From Bradyrhizobium sp. 190 (GTDB lineage Bacteria; Pseudomonadota; Alphaproteobacteria; Rhizobiales; Xanthobacteraceae), in contig NZ_JADPJL010000060.1 in assembly GCF_023073415.1 (NCBI RefSeq), positions 248,001 through 312,000 of the forward strand: a DNA stretch of 64,000 bases, given 5' to 3'. The notes under the pieces were generated by a model. It was not told the origin of the DNA. It worked only from the letters and a program-made list of their open reading frames with translations, and ran no database searches. Both the position numbers and the translations under genes were made by a program. The number at the start of each line of letters is the position of its first letter. Position 1 is the first letter of the stretch. Below, piece by piece: positions 48,645-57,215 of the stretch.

Positions 48645-49937
48645 CTACATCCCGAGCCGGTCCCGCACCCGCCCGGCGAGCACCGCGGCGGTAACGCCGA
48701 GTGGCCAGAACGCATGCAGCGCCATCGGCTTGATTCCGGTTACGGGCATGTCGATCTCGGCGTTCTTGCCGCCGACGAGACGGCGCGCCAGTTGCTGCCC
48801 CATCGCGGTCGAGAGCGCGACGCCGCGGCCGTTGCAGCCGAGCGAGATCAGGAGATTCTCCGCGGGCTCATGCACATGCGGATAATGATCGGGCGTGATC
48901 GCGAGCCGGCTGTTCCAGCCGTGCGTCCAGGTGGCGCCCTTCACGCCCGGCCACAGCCGCTCCGCATAGCGCATGAGATAGGCGACGTCGGTGGGCTTGC
49001 TGATCCAGCGCATCGGGCCGCGTCCGCCCATCAACAACCTGTTGTGCTGATCGATGCGGTAATAGACCGTGATGTGACCGCTCTCGTACAACACCGAGCG
49101 CGTCGGCATGATCGCGCGCGCGACTTCTTCGGATAAGGGCGCGGTGGCGGCGATCGACGAAAACACCGGCACGATGGTGCGGCGCAGGCTCGGCCAGAGG
49201 TCGCCGGTGAAGCCGTTGGTCGCGAGCAGCACCTTTTCGGCGCGCACGATTCCGCGCGGCGTTTCGATGCGCCAGCTGGCAGCCTCACGCGACAAGGAGA
49301 GTGCGGGCGTCTCGCCATGGACGGCAGCGCCGGCCGCGATCGCGGCGCGCGCGAGCCCGCGCGCGTAGCTCAGCGGATGCAGGTCACCGCCGCGGTTGTC
49401 CAGCATGGCGCAGAGATAACGGTCGGTGCCGGTCATCTCCCGCATCTGTTCGCGGTTCAGCAGCGTCACCGGCATGCCGCGGCGGATGCATTGCTTCGCG
49501 GTGTTCTCGATTGCCGTCGCGCTTGCTTCATTGTAAGCCGCGCGCAGTGTGCCGTTCTGCCGCGCCTCGCACGGGATCTGGTAGCGACGGATCAGGTCGA
49601 ACGTGAAGTTGGTGGTGCCGTAGGAAAACGCGATCATGCGGCCGCCGAGCTCAGTGCCAAAATCCGCCTCGATCTTATCAGGGTCGTGCTTGAGCCCCGG
49701 ATTGACCTGGCCGCCATTGTTACCCGACGCGCCCCAGCCCGGCTGTTGCGCCTCCAGCACGGTCACGTCGACACCCTGCTCGGCCAGATGCAGCGCCGTG
49801 GATAGTCCTGTAAAACCGCCGCCGATGATCGCGACCGAGACTTTTTTGTCCGCATCGAGCGGCGGCGTCGGTGTCGGCGCCACCGCCGTATCGGCATAGA
49901 GGCTTGGCGGCAGCGGCAGCGAGACAGGCGAATTCAT
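48645..49937 (-). CDS. FAD-dependent amine/amino-acid oxidoreductase (DAO family, PuuB-like)
   Basis: 430 residues from ATG 49937; a longer frame runs back into the ABC ATPase gene and is rejected. The FAD motif is in VAIIGGGFTGLSTALHLAEQGVDVTVLEAQQPGWGASGNNGGQ, which closely resembles gamma-glutamylputrescine oxidase. The C-terminal half has GCNGRGVALSTAMGQQLA. It lies 16 bp after the amino-acid ABC ATPase and ends that operon. The probable role is oxidation of the amine or amino acid imported by that system. Confidence 0.9.
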   Translation of the reverse strand: MNSPVSLPLPPSLYADTAVAPTPTPPLDADKKVSVAIIGGGFTGLSTALHLAEQGVDVTVLEAQQPGWGASGNNGGQVNPGLKHDPDKIEADFGTELGGRMIAFSYGTTNFTFDLIRRYQIPCEARQNGTLRAAYNEASATAIENTAKQCIRRGMPVTLLNREQMREMTGTDRYLCAMLDNRGGDLHPLSYARGLARAAIAAGAAVHGETPALSLSREAASWRIETPRGIVRAEKVLLATNGFTGDLWPSLRRTIVPVFSSIAATAPLSEEVARAIMPTRSVLYESGHITVYYRIDQHNRLLMGGRGPMRWISKPTDVAYLMRYAERLWPGVKGATWTHGWNSRLAITPDHYPHVHEPAENLLISLGCNGRGVALSTAMGQQLARRLVGGKNAEIDMPVTGIKPMALHAFWPLGVTAAVLAGRVRDRLGM

Positions 49938-49953
49938 GGACGATGACCGAAGT

Positions 49954-50685
49954 TTAGAGCGGATGCAGCACGCGCCGCAAAAAGTCCTGCGTGCGCGCAT
50001 GCTGCGGCTGGTTGAGAACGGTTTTCGCCGGCCCCTGCTCGACGATCACACCGCCGTCGATGAACAGCACGCGATCGGCGACGTCCTTTGCAAATGCCAT
50101 TTCATGGGTGACGACGACCATGGTCATGCCGTCGTCGGCAAGCTTGCGCATCACGCCCAGCACATCGCCGACCAGTTCGGGGTCGAGCGCCGAGGTCGGC
50201 TCGTCGAACAGGATCGCCTTGGGCTGCATCGCGAGCGCCCGCGCTATCGCGACGCGCTGCTGCTGCCCGCCGGACAGCTGCGGCGGATGGACATCGGCCT
50301 TCTCCGCGAGTCCCACCCGCGCCAGCAGCGCGCGGCCACGCTCCAGTGCCTCGGCGCGCGGCTCCTTCTTCACATAGATCGGGCCCTCGATGACGTTCTC
50401 CAGCGCGGTCCGGTGCGGGAACAGGTTGAAGCGCTGGAACACCATCGAGACTTGCGTCCGGACCGAAACGATCGAGGGCGCGTTGCGATCGACCCGCGCC
50501 CCCTCGACGCTGATATCGCCGCTGTCGTAGCTTTCCAGCCCGTTGATGCAGCGCAGGATGGTGGACTTTCCCGAACCGGAGGGACCGATGATGCAGACCA
50601 CCTCGCCCTTCTCGACGGACGCCGTGATGCCCTTCAGCACCTCGACCTTGCCAAAGCTCTTGTGAACGTTGGAAAGCTTGATCAT
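49954..50685 (-). CDS. Polar amino-acid ABC transporter ATP-binding protein
   Basis: 243 residues from ATG 50685. Walker A GPSGSGKST from residue 34, Q-loop VSMVFQRFNLFPHRTALENV, signature LSGGQQQRVAIARA and Walker B ILFDEPTSALDPE all match the GlnQ/HisP class. The ATG overlaps the permease stop by 4 bp. Together with the permease and binding protein it forms a complete one-permease importer. Confidence 0.94.
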   Translation of the reverse strand: MIKLSNVHKSFGKVEVLKGITASVEKGEVVCIIGPSGSGKSTILRCINGLESYDSGDISVEGARVDRNAPSIVSVRTQVSMVFQRFNLFPHRTALENVIEGPIYVKKEPRAEALERGRALLARVGLAEKADVHPPQLSGGQQQRVAIARALAMQPKAILFDEPTSALDPELVGDVLGVMRKLADDGMTMVVVTHEMAFAKDVADRVLFIDGGVIVEQGPAKTVLNQPQHARTQDFLRRVLHPL

Positions 50686-51335
50686 TTCTGGCCTGCCCGT
50701 TTTTCGAAGTGACGGACCAGCAGGATGAGCGGGATGCTCATGGTGAGATACATCAGCGCGACAAGCGTGAACACGCTGGTGTTCTTGAAGGTGGAGGACG
50801 CGATGAGCTTGCCTTGCAGGGCGAGTTCGGCGACCGTGATGGTCGAGGCCTGCGACGAATCCTTCAGCATCATGATCATGATGTTGCCGTAGGGCGGCAG
50901 CACGATCTTGACCGCTTGCGGCAACACCACGCGGCGCATGGTCTGCCACCAGCCCATGCCGATCGCCTGCGCGGCCTCGATCTGCCCCTTGTCGATCGCC
51001 TCGATGCCAGCACGGAAATTCTCGGCCTGATAGGCCGAATAGGCGATGCCGAGCCCCAGGATCGCCGCCTGCAGCGCCGACAGCGTCAGGCCGAATTCCG
51101 GCATCACGAAGTAGAGATAGAACAGCAGCACGATGATCGGGATGCCGCGGATCACGTTGATCAGTCCAGCGCTGAATCCCGTGAGGACGCCGATGCCGGA
51201 TACCCGCATCAGCGCCCAGATCAGGCCGAGCGCGGTCGACAGCAGCAGCGAACCGATCGTAACGATGACCGTCAGCGCCACGCCGCTCATCAGGATCGGC
51301 AGGAACTCGACAGTATCGCGCCAGAAGGCCTGCAT
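50682..51335 (-). CDS. Polar amino-acid ABC transporter permease
   Basis: 217 residues from ATG 51335, which overlaps the binding-protein stop by one base (TGATG); a longer frame starts inside the binding-protein gene. HisM/GlnP-type permease with about five helices and the motif YQAENFRAGIEAIDKGQIEAAQAIGMGWWQTMRRVVLPQA, the conserved EAA-type cytoplasmic loop of the class. A single permease implies a homodimer. Confidence 0.93.
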   Translation of the reverse strand: MQAFWRDTVEFLPILMSGVALTVIVTIGSLLLSTALGLIWALMRVSGIGVLTGFSAGLINVIRGIPIIVLLFYLYFVMPEFGLTLSALQAAILGLGIAYSAYQAENFRAGIEAIDKGQIEAAQAIGMGWWQTMRRVVLPQAVKIVLPPYGNIMIMMLKDSSQASTITVAELALQGKLIASSTFKNTSVFTLVALMYLTMSIPLILLVRHFEKRAGQK

Positions 51336-52102
51336 CAGGAAGCCTGCGCCTTCAGGCCCCATTTATCGAGAATTTTTTCCACCGTCCCGTTCGCCTTCAG
51401 CTTCGCCAGCGAGGCATTGATCTTGGCGAGCAGTTCGGTATCGCCCTTGCGCACGCCGATGCCGACCGAGCCGATGGTGGCAGGCTTGTAGCTCTCGACG
51501 ATACGCGCCTCGGGGAAACCGCCCTGCTTCAAATTGTAGGCCAGGATCGGGTAATCGGCGAAACCTGCCTTCAATCGACCGGCGTTCACGTCGCGCAGAA
51601 TGTCGGGAATGGTGTCATAGGCCTTCACCTCGCTGAACAGGCCCGATTTCTTCAGCGCATCGACGAAGGCCGTCCCGACCTGCGCGCCGACCACTTCGCC
51701 CTTCAGGTCGTCCTGCTTGGTGTAGGTCTTGCTGTCGCCCTTCGGCACCAGCAGCCCCTCGCCGTAGCTGTAGAACGGTTCGGAGAAATCGATCACTTCC
51801 TTGCGCGCCGGCGTAACGAACATCGCCGCCGAGATGATGTCGATCTTGTTCGACGTGAGCGAGGCGATCAGCGTCGAGAACTGCATCGGCTCGATCTGGA
51901 CCTGGAAGCCGGCATCCTTGCCGATCTCGGTGATGAGATCGACCATGATGCCCTGAATGCTGTTGGTCTTGGTGTCGAGGAAGGTGAAGGGCACGCCGGT
52001 CGGCGTCGAGCCCACTTTCAGCACCTTTTGCGCAGATGCCGGCATCGCGGCGGTGAGAACTACGGCCGCCATCGCGACCTGGACGAGACGTTTGAGAGCC
52101 AT
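51335..52102 (-). CDS. Polar amino-acid-type ABC substrate-binding protein (family 3)
   Basis: 255 residues from ATG 52102, preceded by the strong site AGGAGGTG. Signal peptide to about residue 25 (ASAQ). The mature protein opens LKVGSTPTGVPFTFLDTKTNSIQGIMVDLI and has DIISAAMFVTPARKEVIDFSEPF, both diagnostic of family-3 receptors. It heads the importer operon and is divergent from the XRE-cupin regulator gene. The ligand is probably an amino acid or amine, judged from the FAD oxidase at the end of the operon. Confidence 0.93.
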   Translation of the reverse strand: MALKRLVQVAMAAVVLTAAMPASAQKVLKVGSTPTGVPFTFLDTKTNSIQGIMVDLITEIGKDAGFQVQIEPMQFSTLIASLTSNKIDIISAAMFVTPARKEVIDFSEPFYSYGEGLLVPKGDSKTYTKQDDLKGEVVGAQVGTAFVDALKKSGLFSEVKAYDTIPDILRDVNAGRLKAGFADYPILAYNLKQGGFPEARIVESYKPATIGSVGIGVRKGDTELLAKINASLAKLKANGTVEKILDKWGLKAQAS

Positions 52103-52227
52103 GGCACCACCTCCTGGATCGAACACCGTCGCCCGCGTTAGACCAAAGAGTTGCGGGAAACGCCGTTCCGGCCTATTTTCACCATTATGAAATTGTGGTC
52201 ACACTTGCCGCGGCATTGCAAGCGATT

Positions 52228-52241
52228 TTCATGCACATGAA
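52228..52241. promoter_or_regulatory. Dyad upstream of the XRE-cupin regulator
   Basis: TTCATG (52228-52233), CA, CATGAA (52236-52241): 6-bp arms with a 2-base spacer. It ends 14 bases before the regulator's GTG start and overlaps its likely ribosome-binding site, so a bound repressor would block its own synthesis. It is one candidate operator in the divergent gap 52103-52255. Confidence 0.4.
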
Positions 52242-52255
52242 GGAAGCAGGCTGAC

Positions 52256-52939
52256 GTGAGCGGTGGCAGGAGAATCAAGAAGCCGGCGCCCAAGGCCAAG
52301 GCAAGGGCCACGGCAAAGGCGGCGCGCAGGCCGAAGGCGAAGGCTGCCGCGAGGCCGGCCGAACCGGCGATGGATCTCGCGGTCGGCCGGCGCATTCGCG
52401 ACCTCCGCCGCGAACACAAACTGTCGCTGGAGACGATCGCTGATCGTACCGATCTGTCGATCGGCTTCCTCAGCCAAATCGAGCGCGGCCTGTCGTCGCC
52501 TTCGCTGCGGGTGCTGGCGACGCTGGCGGACGTGCTCGGCGTCGGCATCGCCGCGCTGTTCGGCTCGCGACCCAGCGATGATGCGGCTTCAGGCGGCGTG
52601 GTGACGCGTCAGTTGCAGCGCGCCGAACTGAAACTGTGGCGCACCGGGATATCAAAACAATTGCTGAGCCCGGCGGGAACGGAAAACCGCCTCAATCTGT
52701 TTCTCGTGCAGCTGGAGCCCGGCGGCAATACCGGCGACGAGCTCTACACGCATGACGGCGAGGAAGCGGGACTGGTGCTGGAAGGCGAGATGACGCTGAC
52801 GGTAGACGCCGAGACCTGGTCGCTCAAGACGGGCGACAGTTTTCGCTTCGCCAGCCGCCGCCCGCACCGCTTCTCAAATCCGGCGGAAGATGCGAAAGCG
52901 GTGGTGCTGTGGGTGAATTGCGTGACGCAGGCGTCATGA
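52256..52939 (+). CDS. XRE-family regulator with cupin domain
   Basis: 227 residues from GTG 52256. An unusual Lys/Ala/Pro-rich basic N-terminus (1-38) precedes the helix-turn-helix (about 44-98: IRDLRREHKLSLETIADRTDLSIGFLSQIERGLSSPSL). The C-terminal cupin (about 150-225) senses the ligand (THDGEEAGLVLEGEMTLTVD, FRFASRRPHRFSNP). Such PuuR-like proteins usually control amine or amino-acid degradation. Divergent from the amino-acid importer and overlapping the molybdopterin enzyme downstream by 4 bp, so it probably regulates both. Confidence 0.92.
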   Translation: MSGGRRIKKPAPKAKARATAKAARRPKAKAAARPAEPAMDLAVGRRIRDLRREHKLSLETIADRTDLSIGFLSQIERGLSSPSLRVLATLADVLGVGIAALFGSRPSDDAASGGVVTRQLQRAELKLWRTGISKQLLSPAGTENRLNLFLVQLEPGGNTGDELYTHDGEEAGLVLEGEMTLTVDAETWSLKTGDSFRFASRRPHRFSNPAEDAKAVVLWVNCVTQAS

Positions 52940-55257
52940 ACGAGCGTGTGGGACAAGAAATGGATCAGGCCCGAGAGGATTGGAGCCCGCACAGCGCGCA
53001 CTGGGGCGCGTTCTCCGCACGATGGAACGGCGCGACGCTGGATATCAGGCCTCACGAGGAGGACCCTGCGCCCTCCCCGATGCTGCAAAACTTCACCACG
53101 GCGATGCGCCATAAAGCGCGCATCCTGCGACCGATGGTCCGCAAGGCGTGGCTGGACCGGGGCGCACGCAGCGAGCGCAGCTTCGACCAGAAATTCGTCG
53201 CGTGCCCGTGGGATGAAGTTCTCGATCTGCTTGCGAATGAATTGTCGCGGATCCGAACCGAACATGGCGCTGCCGCGGTCTTCGGCGGTTCCTATGGCTG
53301 GTCCAGCGCCGGGCGTTTTCACCACGCGCAGAGCCAGGTTCATCGCTTCCTGAACACAGCGTTCGGCGGCTATGTGCGTTCGGTGAACAGCTACAGCGCC
53401 GGCGCCTCGGCCGTGATCCTGCCGCATGTCCTCGGGGCTTACGAAGACATCTCGCGCCGAAACGTGACCTGGGATCAGGTCGCCGAACATACCGATACCG
53501 TGCTGGCCTTCGGCGGCATGGCGCTGAAGAACTCGGATGTCGCAAGCGGCGGCATCAGCCGGCACATCGAGCGCGGCGCGATGCAGAAAGCCGCGCGCCG
53601 CGGCACCGTATTCTACAGCATCACGCCGTTGCGCGATGACATGCCGGAAGAAGCCGGCGCCCGGTGGCTGCCGATCCGGGTCGGCACCGACGTGGCGCTG
53701 ATGCTGGCGCTCGCGCACACGCTGCTCGCCGAAAACCTTTGGGACAGCGATTTTGTCGCGCGCTATTGCACCGGCTTCGACATCTTTGAACGCTATCTGC
53801 GCGGCCGCGATGACAACACGCCGAAAGACGCGGCGTGGGCAGCCGATATCACCGGCATTCCCCCTGCCACGATCGTCGACCTCGCCCGCCGGCTGCCGCG
53901 CGGGCGCACTCTGATCACGGTCTCGCATTCATTGCAGCGGGCGCAATATGGCGAGCAGCCGGTGTGGATGGGCGCGGTGCTCGCGGCCATGCTTGGCCAG
54001 ATCGGCCTGCCCGGCGGCGGATATAATTACGCGCTCGGTGCGCTCGGCCACACCGGCCGCCGGTTCAACGCGGTTCCGATTCCGACCCTGTCGCAAGGCA
54101 AGAATGCTACAAGCGATTTCATCCCGGTCGCACGCGTCTCCGACATGCTGCTCAATCCGGGAAAGACGTTCGAGTATAACGGCCGGCCGATGCAATACCC
54201 TGATATCAAGCTGGTCTATTGGGCGGGCGGCAACCCTTTCCACCATCACCAGGATATCAACCGGCTGCGGCGCGCCTTCAATGTCCCGCAGACCATCGTC
54301 GTGCATGAGAGCGCCTGGACGCCGATGGCGAAATTTGCCGACATCGTGCTGCCGGCGACTATGACGCTGGAGCGCGACGATATCGGCGCTGCCGCCACCG
54401 ATCCAAGGCTGGTCGCGATGCGCAGGGCTGTGGATCCGGTCGGCGAAGCGCGCGACGATTTCGATATTTTTGCCGCGCTGTCGCGGCGTCTGGGCGTCGA
54501 ACAGGCCTTCACGGAAGGCCGCGACAGTCGGCAATGGCTGGTCCATCTTTACGAGCCGACGCGCCGGGCGCTCGCCGACGCCGGTTATGATGCGCCTGAC
54601 TTCGACGAGTTCTGGCAGCGCGGCGAACTCGCGCTGCCATCGGCGCCCGATGACGGCGGCTTTCTGCGCGCCTTCCGCAACGATCCCGTCAAGAACAAGC
54701 TGCCGACGCCAAGCGGCAAGATCGAGATCTATTCGAAAACCATCGCCGGCTTCGGTTACGACGATTGTCCGCCCCACCCGGCCTGGCTGCCCTCGACCGA
54801 ACCGCCGGATTCGCGCCACCCGTTGACGCTGATCGCCAACCAGCCGGCGACCCGGCTGCACAGCCAGCTCGACTTCGGTGCCTACAGCCAGTCCAAGAAA
54901 ATTGCCGGCCGCGAAGCCGTCCGTCTCAACCCCGTTGATGCGGCGCGCCGCGGCATCGCCGATGGCGACATCGTCCGCCTCTTTAATGATCGAGGCGCGT
55001 GTCTGGCTGCCGCTGCCGTTACAGATGATGTCATGCCCGGCGTGGTGCAATTATCCACCGGCGCCTGGTACGATCCGCAAGCCGGCGCGGCAGAGCATCC
55101 GCTCTGCGTACACGGCAATCCGAACGTGCTCACCCGCGACATCGGCACATCGCGGCTCGCGCAAGGCTGCTGCGGTCAGGTAACGGTGGTCGAGTGCGAG
55201 AAGTATCAGGGAACGCTGCCTGCGATCCGCGCCTTCGATCCTCCCGATCAGGATTGA
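52936..55257 (+). CDS. Molybdopterin-dependent S/N-oxide reductase, cytoplasmic (BisC/DMSO-reductase family)
   Basis: 773 residues from ATG 52936, overlapping the XRE-cupin stop (ATGA). The Mo-ligand region is GGSYGWSSAGRFHH; by comparison with DMSO reductase, Ser124 is the molybdenum ligand. Family motifs include WAGGNPFHHHQDINRLRRAF, ATRLHSQLDFG and the C-terminal cofactor domain. There is no N-terminal [4Fe-4S] cysteine motif and no twin-arginine signal, so the enzyme should be cytoplasmic like biotin sulfoxide reductase. Candidate substrates are methionine sulfoxide, biotin sulfoxide or an S/N-oxide taken up by the divergent importer. Confidence 0.92.
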   Translation: MNERVGQEMDQAREDWSPHSAHWGAFSARWNGATLDIRPHEEDPAPSPMLQNFTTAMRHKARILRPMVRKAWLDRGARSERSFDQKFVACPWDEVLDLLANELSRIRTEHGAAAVFGGSYGWSSAGRFHHAQSQVHRFLNTAFGGYVRSVNSYSAGASAVILPHVLGAYEDISRRNVTWDQVAEHTDTVLAFGGMALKNSDVASGGISRHIERGAMQKAARRGTVFYSITPLRDDMPEEAGARWLPIRVGTDVALMLALAHTLLAENLWDSDFVARYCTGFDIFERYLRGRDDNTPKDAAWAADITGIPPATIVDLARRLPRGRTLITVSHSLQRAQYGEQPVWMGAVLAAMLGQIGLPGGGYNYALGALGHTGRRFNAVPIPTLSQGKNATSDFIPVARVSDMLLNPGKTFEYNGRPMQYPDIKLVYWAGGNPFHHHQDINRLRRAFNVPQTIVVHESAWTPMAKFADIVLPATMTLERDDIGAAATDPRLVAMRRAVDPVGEARDDFDIFAALSRRLGVEQAFTEGRDSRQWLVHLYEPTRRALADAGYDAPDFDEFWQRGELALPSAPDDGGFLRAFRNDPVKNKLPTPSGKIEIYSKTIAGFGYDDCPPHPAWLPSTEPPDSRHPLTLIANQPATRLHSQLDFGAYSQSKKIAGREAVRLNPVDAARRGIADGDIVRLFNDRGACLAAAAVTDDVMPGVVQLSTGAWYDPQAGAAEHPLCVHGNPNVLTRDIGTSRLAQGCCGQVTVVECEKYQGTLPAIRAFDPPDQD

Positions 55258-55340
55258 TGCAGAGGCAACGACGACACCCCGCATACCGGCTGCCCGCGTA
55301 CGAGAGAACATCGCGAAAGAATTTAGACATACCCGAATGA

Positions 55341-55371
55341 AATCGAAAATCCGAACTTAGGATTGTCGATT
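55341..55371. repeat. Imperfect 12-bp inverted repeat upstream of a small gene
   Basis: AATCGAAAATCC (55341-55352) and GGATTGTCGATT (55360-55371) pair in 11 of 12 positions around the 7-base loop GAACTTA. It lies in the 179-bp gap after the reductase gene. There is no T-tract in the plus direction. It could be a hairpin or an operator for the gene at 55437. Confidence 0.4.
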
Positions 55372-55436
55372 CAGACGCCGTCAATCCCTGCGGCCTAGGC
55401 TTCCTGGAGTTTGTATCGTTGCATCAGGAGACGAGC

Positions 55437-55781
55437 ATGCCGAACCGAGGGAAGCAGGGGAAAGCACGAGCCGCTGCCGCCGAGGCCCGAGAAGATATCA
55501 TGAGCTCGGCTGCCTTGCGCGCCATGAGCGCGGGCGCGGTAAATGCCATGGCGGCAGTAGGCGCCGCCGTCATCAAGCTGCACAAGGACACCGTGGACAA
55601 AAAGCCGGAATTGTTCTGGAACCTGTTCGCGAAGTGCGAGGCCAAGGCCGCACGTCTCGCCGGGCAGGCCGCGCACACCCCGCGCTCCAATGGCGACGCC
55701 ACCTTCATTGAGGTCTACGCCAGGACCTTGCCGGAATTGGTGAAGAAGGCTCTCAGCGCTCGTGAGCAGGCGCTGCACTGA
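55437..55781 (+). CDS. Hypothetical protein, 114 aa
   Basis: Start at ATG 55437, preceded by GGAG. The protein is mostly helical and alanine-rich (ALRAMSAGAVNAMAAVGAAVIKLHKDTVDKKPELFWNLFAKCEAKAARLAG), with a charged basic N-terminus and no signal peptide. The pattern of amphipathic helices loosely recalls phasins, but I cannot assign a family. It stands alone between the reductase gene and the convergent D-amino-acid dehydrogenase gene. Confidence 0.65.
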   Translation: MPNRGKQGKARAAAAEAREDIMSSAALRAMSAGAVNAMAAVGAAVIKLHKDTVDKKPELFWNLFAKCEAKAARLAGQAAHTPRSNGDATFIEVYARTLPELVKKALSAREQALH

Positions 55782-55885
55782 GTGAAGCTCGCGGGTCTCG
55801 CGCCCTCTGCCGATTGCATTCGACCGGCAGTGGGTGGGCGACGATTCCAGCGGTCGCAATGACGAATGCGGACGTCGTCTGGCTC

Positions 55886-57151
55886 TCACCCGAACCGGTG
55901 ATCGTACCGGCTCACCGTGAGTTCACTCACGTCGATGTCCGGCTTCCGCCCCGCCATCAGATCCGCCAGCACCCTCCCCGAGCCGCAGGCCATGGTCCAG
56001 CCGAGCGTGCCGTGGCCGGTGTTGAGATGCAGATTGCTGTAGCGCGTGGCGCCGATTACCGGCGGACCGTCCGGCGTCATCGGGCGCAGGCCGCACCAGA
56101 AGCTGGCTTTGCTCAAATCGCCGCCGCGGGGGAACATGTCGGTCAGGGAGTGATCGAGCGTCGCCCGCCGCGCCGCGTCGAGCGAATCGGAATAGCCCGA
56201 GATTTCCGCGGTGCCGCCGACGCGGATACGATCGCCGAGCCGCGTGATCGCGACCTTGTAGCTTTCGTCCATCACGGTCGATACCGGTGCACTATCGGGA
56301 TCGGTAACGGGGACCGTGATCGAATAGCCCTTCACGGGATAGACCGGAACGGAAATGCCGACGGGCTTCAACAACCGCGGCGACCAGCTTCCGAGCGCGG
56401 CGACATAGGCGTCGGCCTGCAACAGCCCCGCGCTGGTGACGACGCCGGTGATCTCATCGCCTTCCGCAACCAGCCGCTCGATAGTCGTATTGAACTTGAA
56501 CTGCACGCCGAGCTTTGCTGCATCCTTGGCGAGCGCCTGCGTAAACATGTGGCAATCGCCGGTCTCGTCCTGCGGCAACCGAAGCCCTCCGACGAACTTG
56601 ACCTTCGCGGTGGCGAGCGCAGGCTCCGCGGCAATACAACCGGCAGGATCGAGCACCTCGTAAGGCACGCCATATTGCTTGAGCACCGCGATATCGTCGC
56701 CGGTGCCGTCAAGCTGCTTCTGCTTGCGAAACAGCTGCAGCGTGCCTTGGCTGCGCTCGTCATACTTGATGCCGGTCTCGGCGCGCAGTGCGCGCAAGCA
56801 ATCGCGGCTGTATTCGGCGATCGGGATCATCCGGCTCTTGTTGATGGCGTAGCGCTCTGCCGTGCAGTTGCGCAGCATCTTCAGGCCCCAGATCCACATG
56901 ACAGGGTCGAGCTTCGGCCAGATCACCAGCGGGCCGTGACGCATCAACAGCCATTTGATGGCTTTCACCGGCACGCCCGGCCCAGCCCAGGGCGAGGAAT
57001 AGCCGGGCGAGACCTCCCCGGCATTGGCGAAGGAGGTTTCCTGCGCGGGCGCGGCCTGACGGTCAACGACCGTTACTTCATGGCCGGCGCGCGCCAGATA
57101 ATAGGCGGTGGAGACGCCGATGACGCCACTGCCGAGAACGATTGTCTTCAC
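55886..57151 (-). CDS. dadA: D-amino-acid dehydrogenase (DadA family)
   Basis: 421-residue flavoprotein. The N-terminal FAD motif is VLGSGVIGVSTAYYLARAGHEVTVVDRQ. The DadA-type segments FANAGEVSPGYSSPWAGPGVP, VYPVKGYSITVPV and the C-terminal HLNTGHGTLGWTMACGSGRVLADL are all present. It oxidises D-amino acids to 2-oxo acids and ammonia, passing electrons to the respiratory chain. The class-III aminotransferase gene lies 64 bp upstream on the same strand, so both probably share a transcript for amino-acid degradation. Confidence 0.92.
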   Translation of the reverse strand: MKTIVLGSGVIGVSTAYYLARAGHEVTVVDRQAAPAQETSFANAGEVSPGYSSPWAGPGVPVKAIKWLLMRHGPLVIWPKLDPVMWIWGLKMLRNCTAERYAINKSRMIPIAEYSRDCLRALRAETGIKYDERSQGTLQLFRKQKQLDGTGDDIAVLKQYGVPYEVLDPAGCIAAEPALATAKVKFVGGLRLPQDETGDCHMFTQALAKDAAKLGVQFKFNTTIERLVAEGDEITGVVTSAGLLQADAYVAALGSWSPRLLKPVGISVPVYPVKGYSITVPVTDPDSAPVSTVMDESYKVAITRLGDRIRVGGTAEISGYSDSLDAARRATLDHSLTDMFPRGGDLSKASFWCGLRPMTPDGPPVIGATRYSNLHLNTGHGTLGWTMACGSGRVLADLMAGRKPDIDVSELTVSRYDHRFG

Positions 57152-57215
57152 GATCCCTCACGCATCCGCCGCGGCGTCGCACGCCGCGGCTGCTTTATTC
57201 GCTTGCGAGCAAGGA

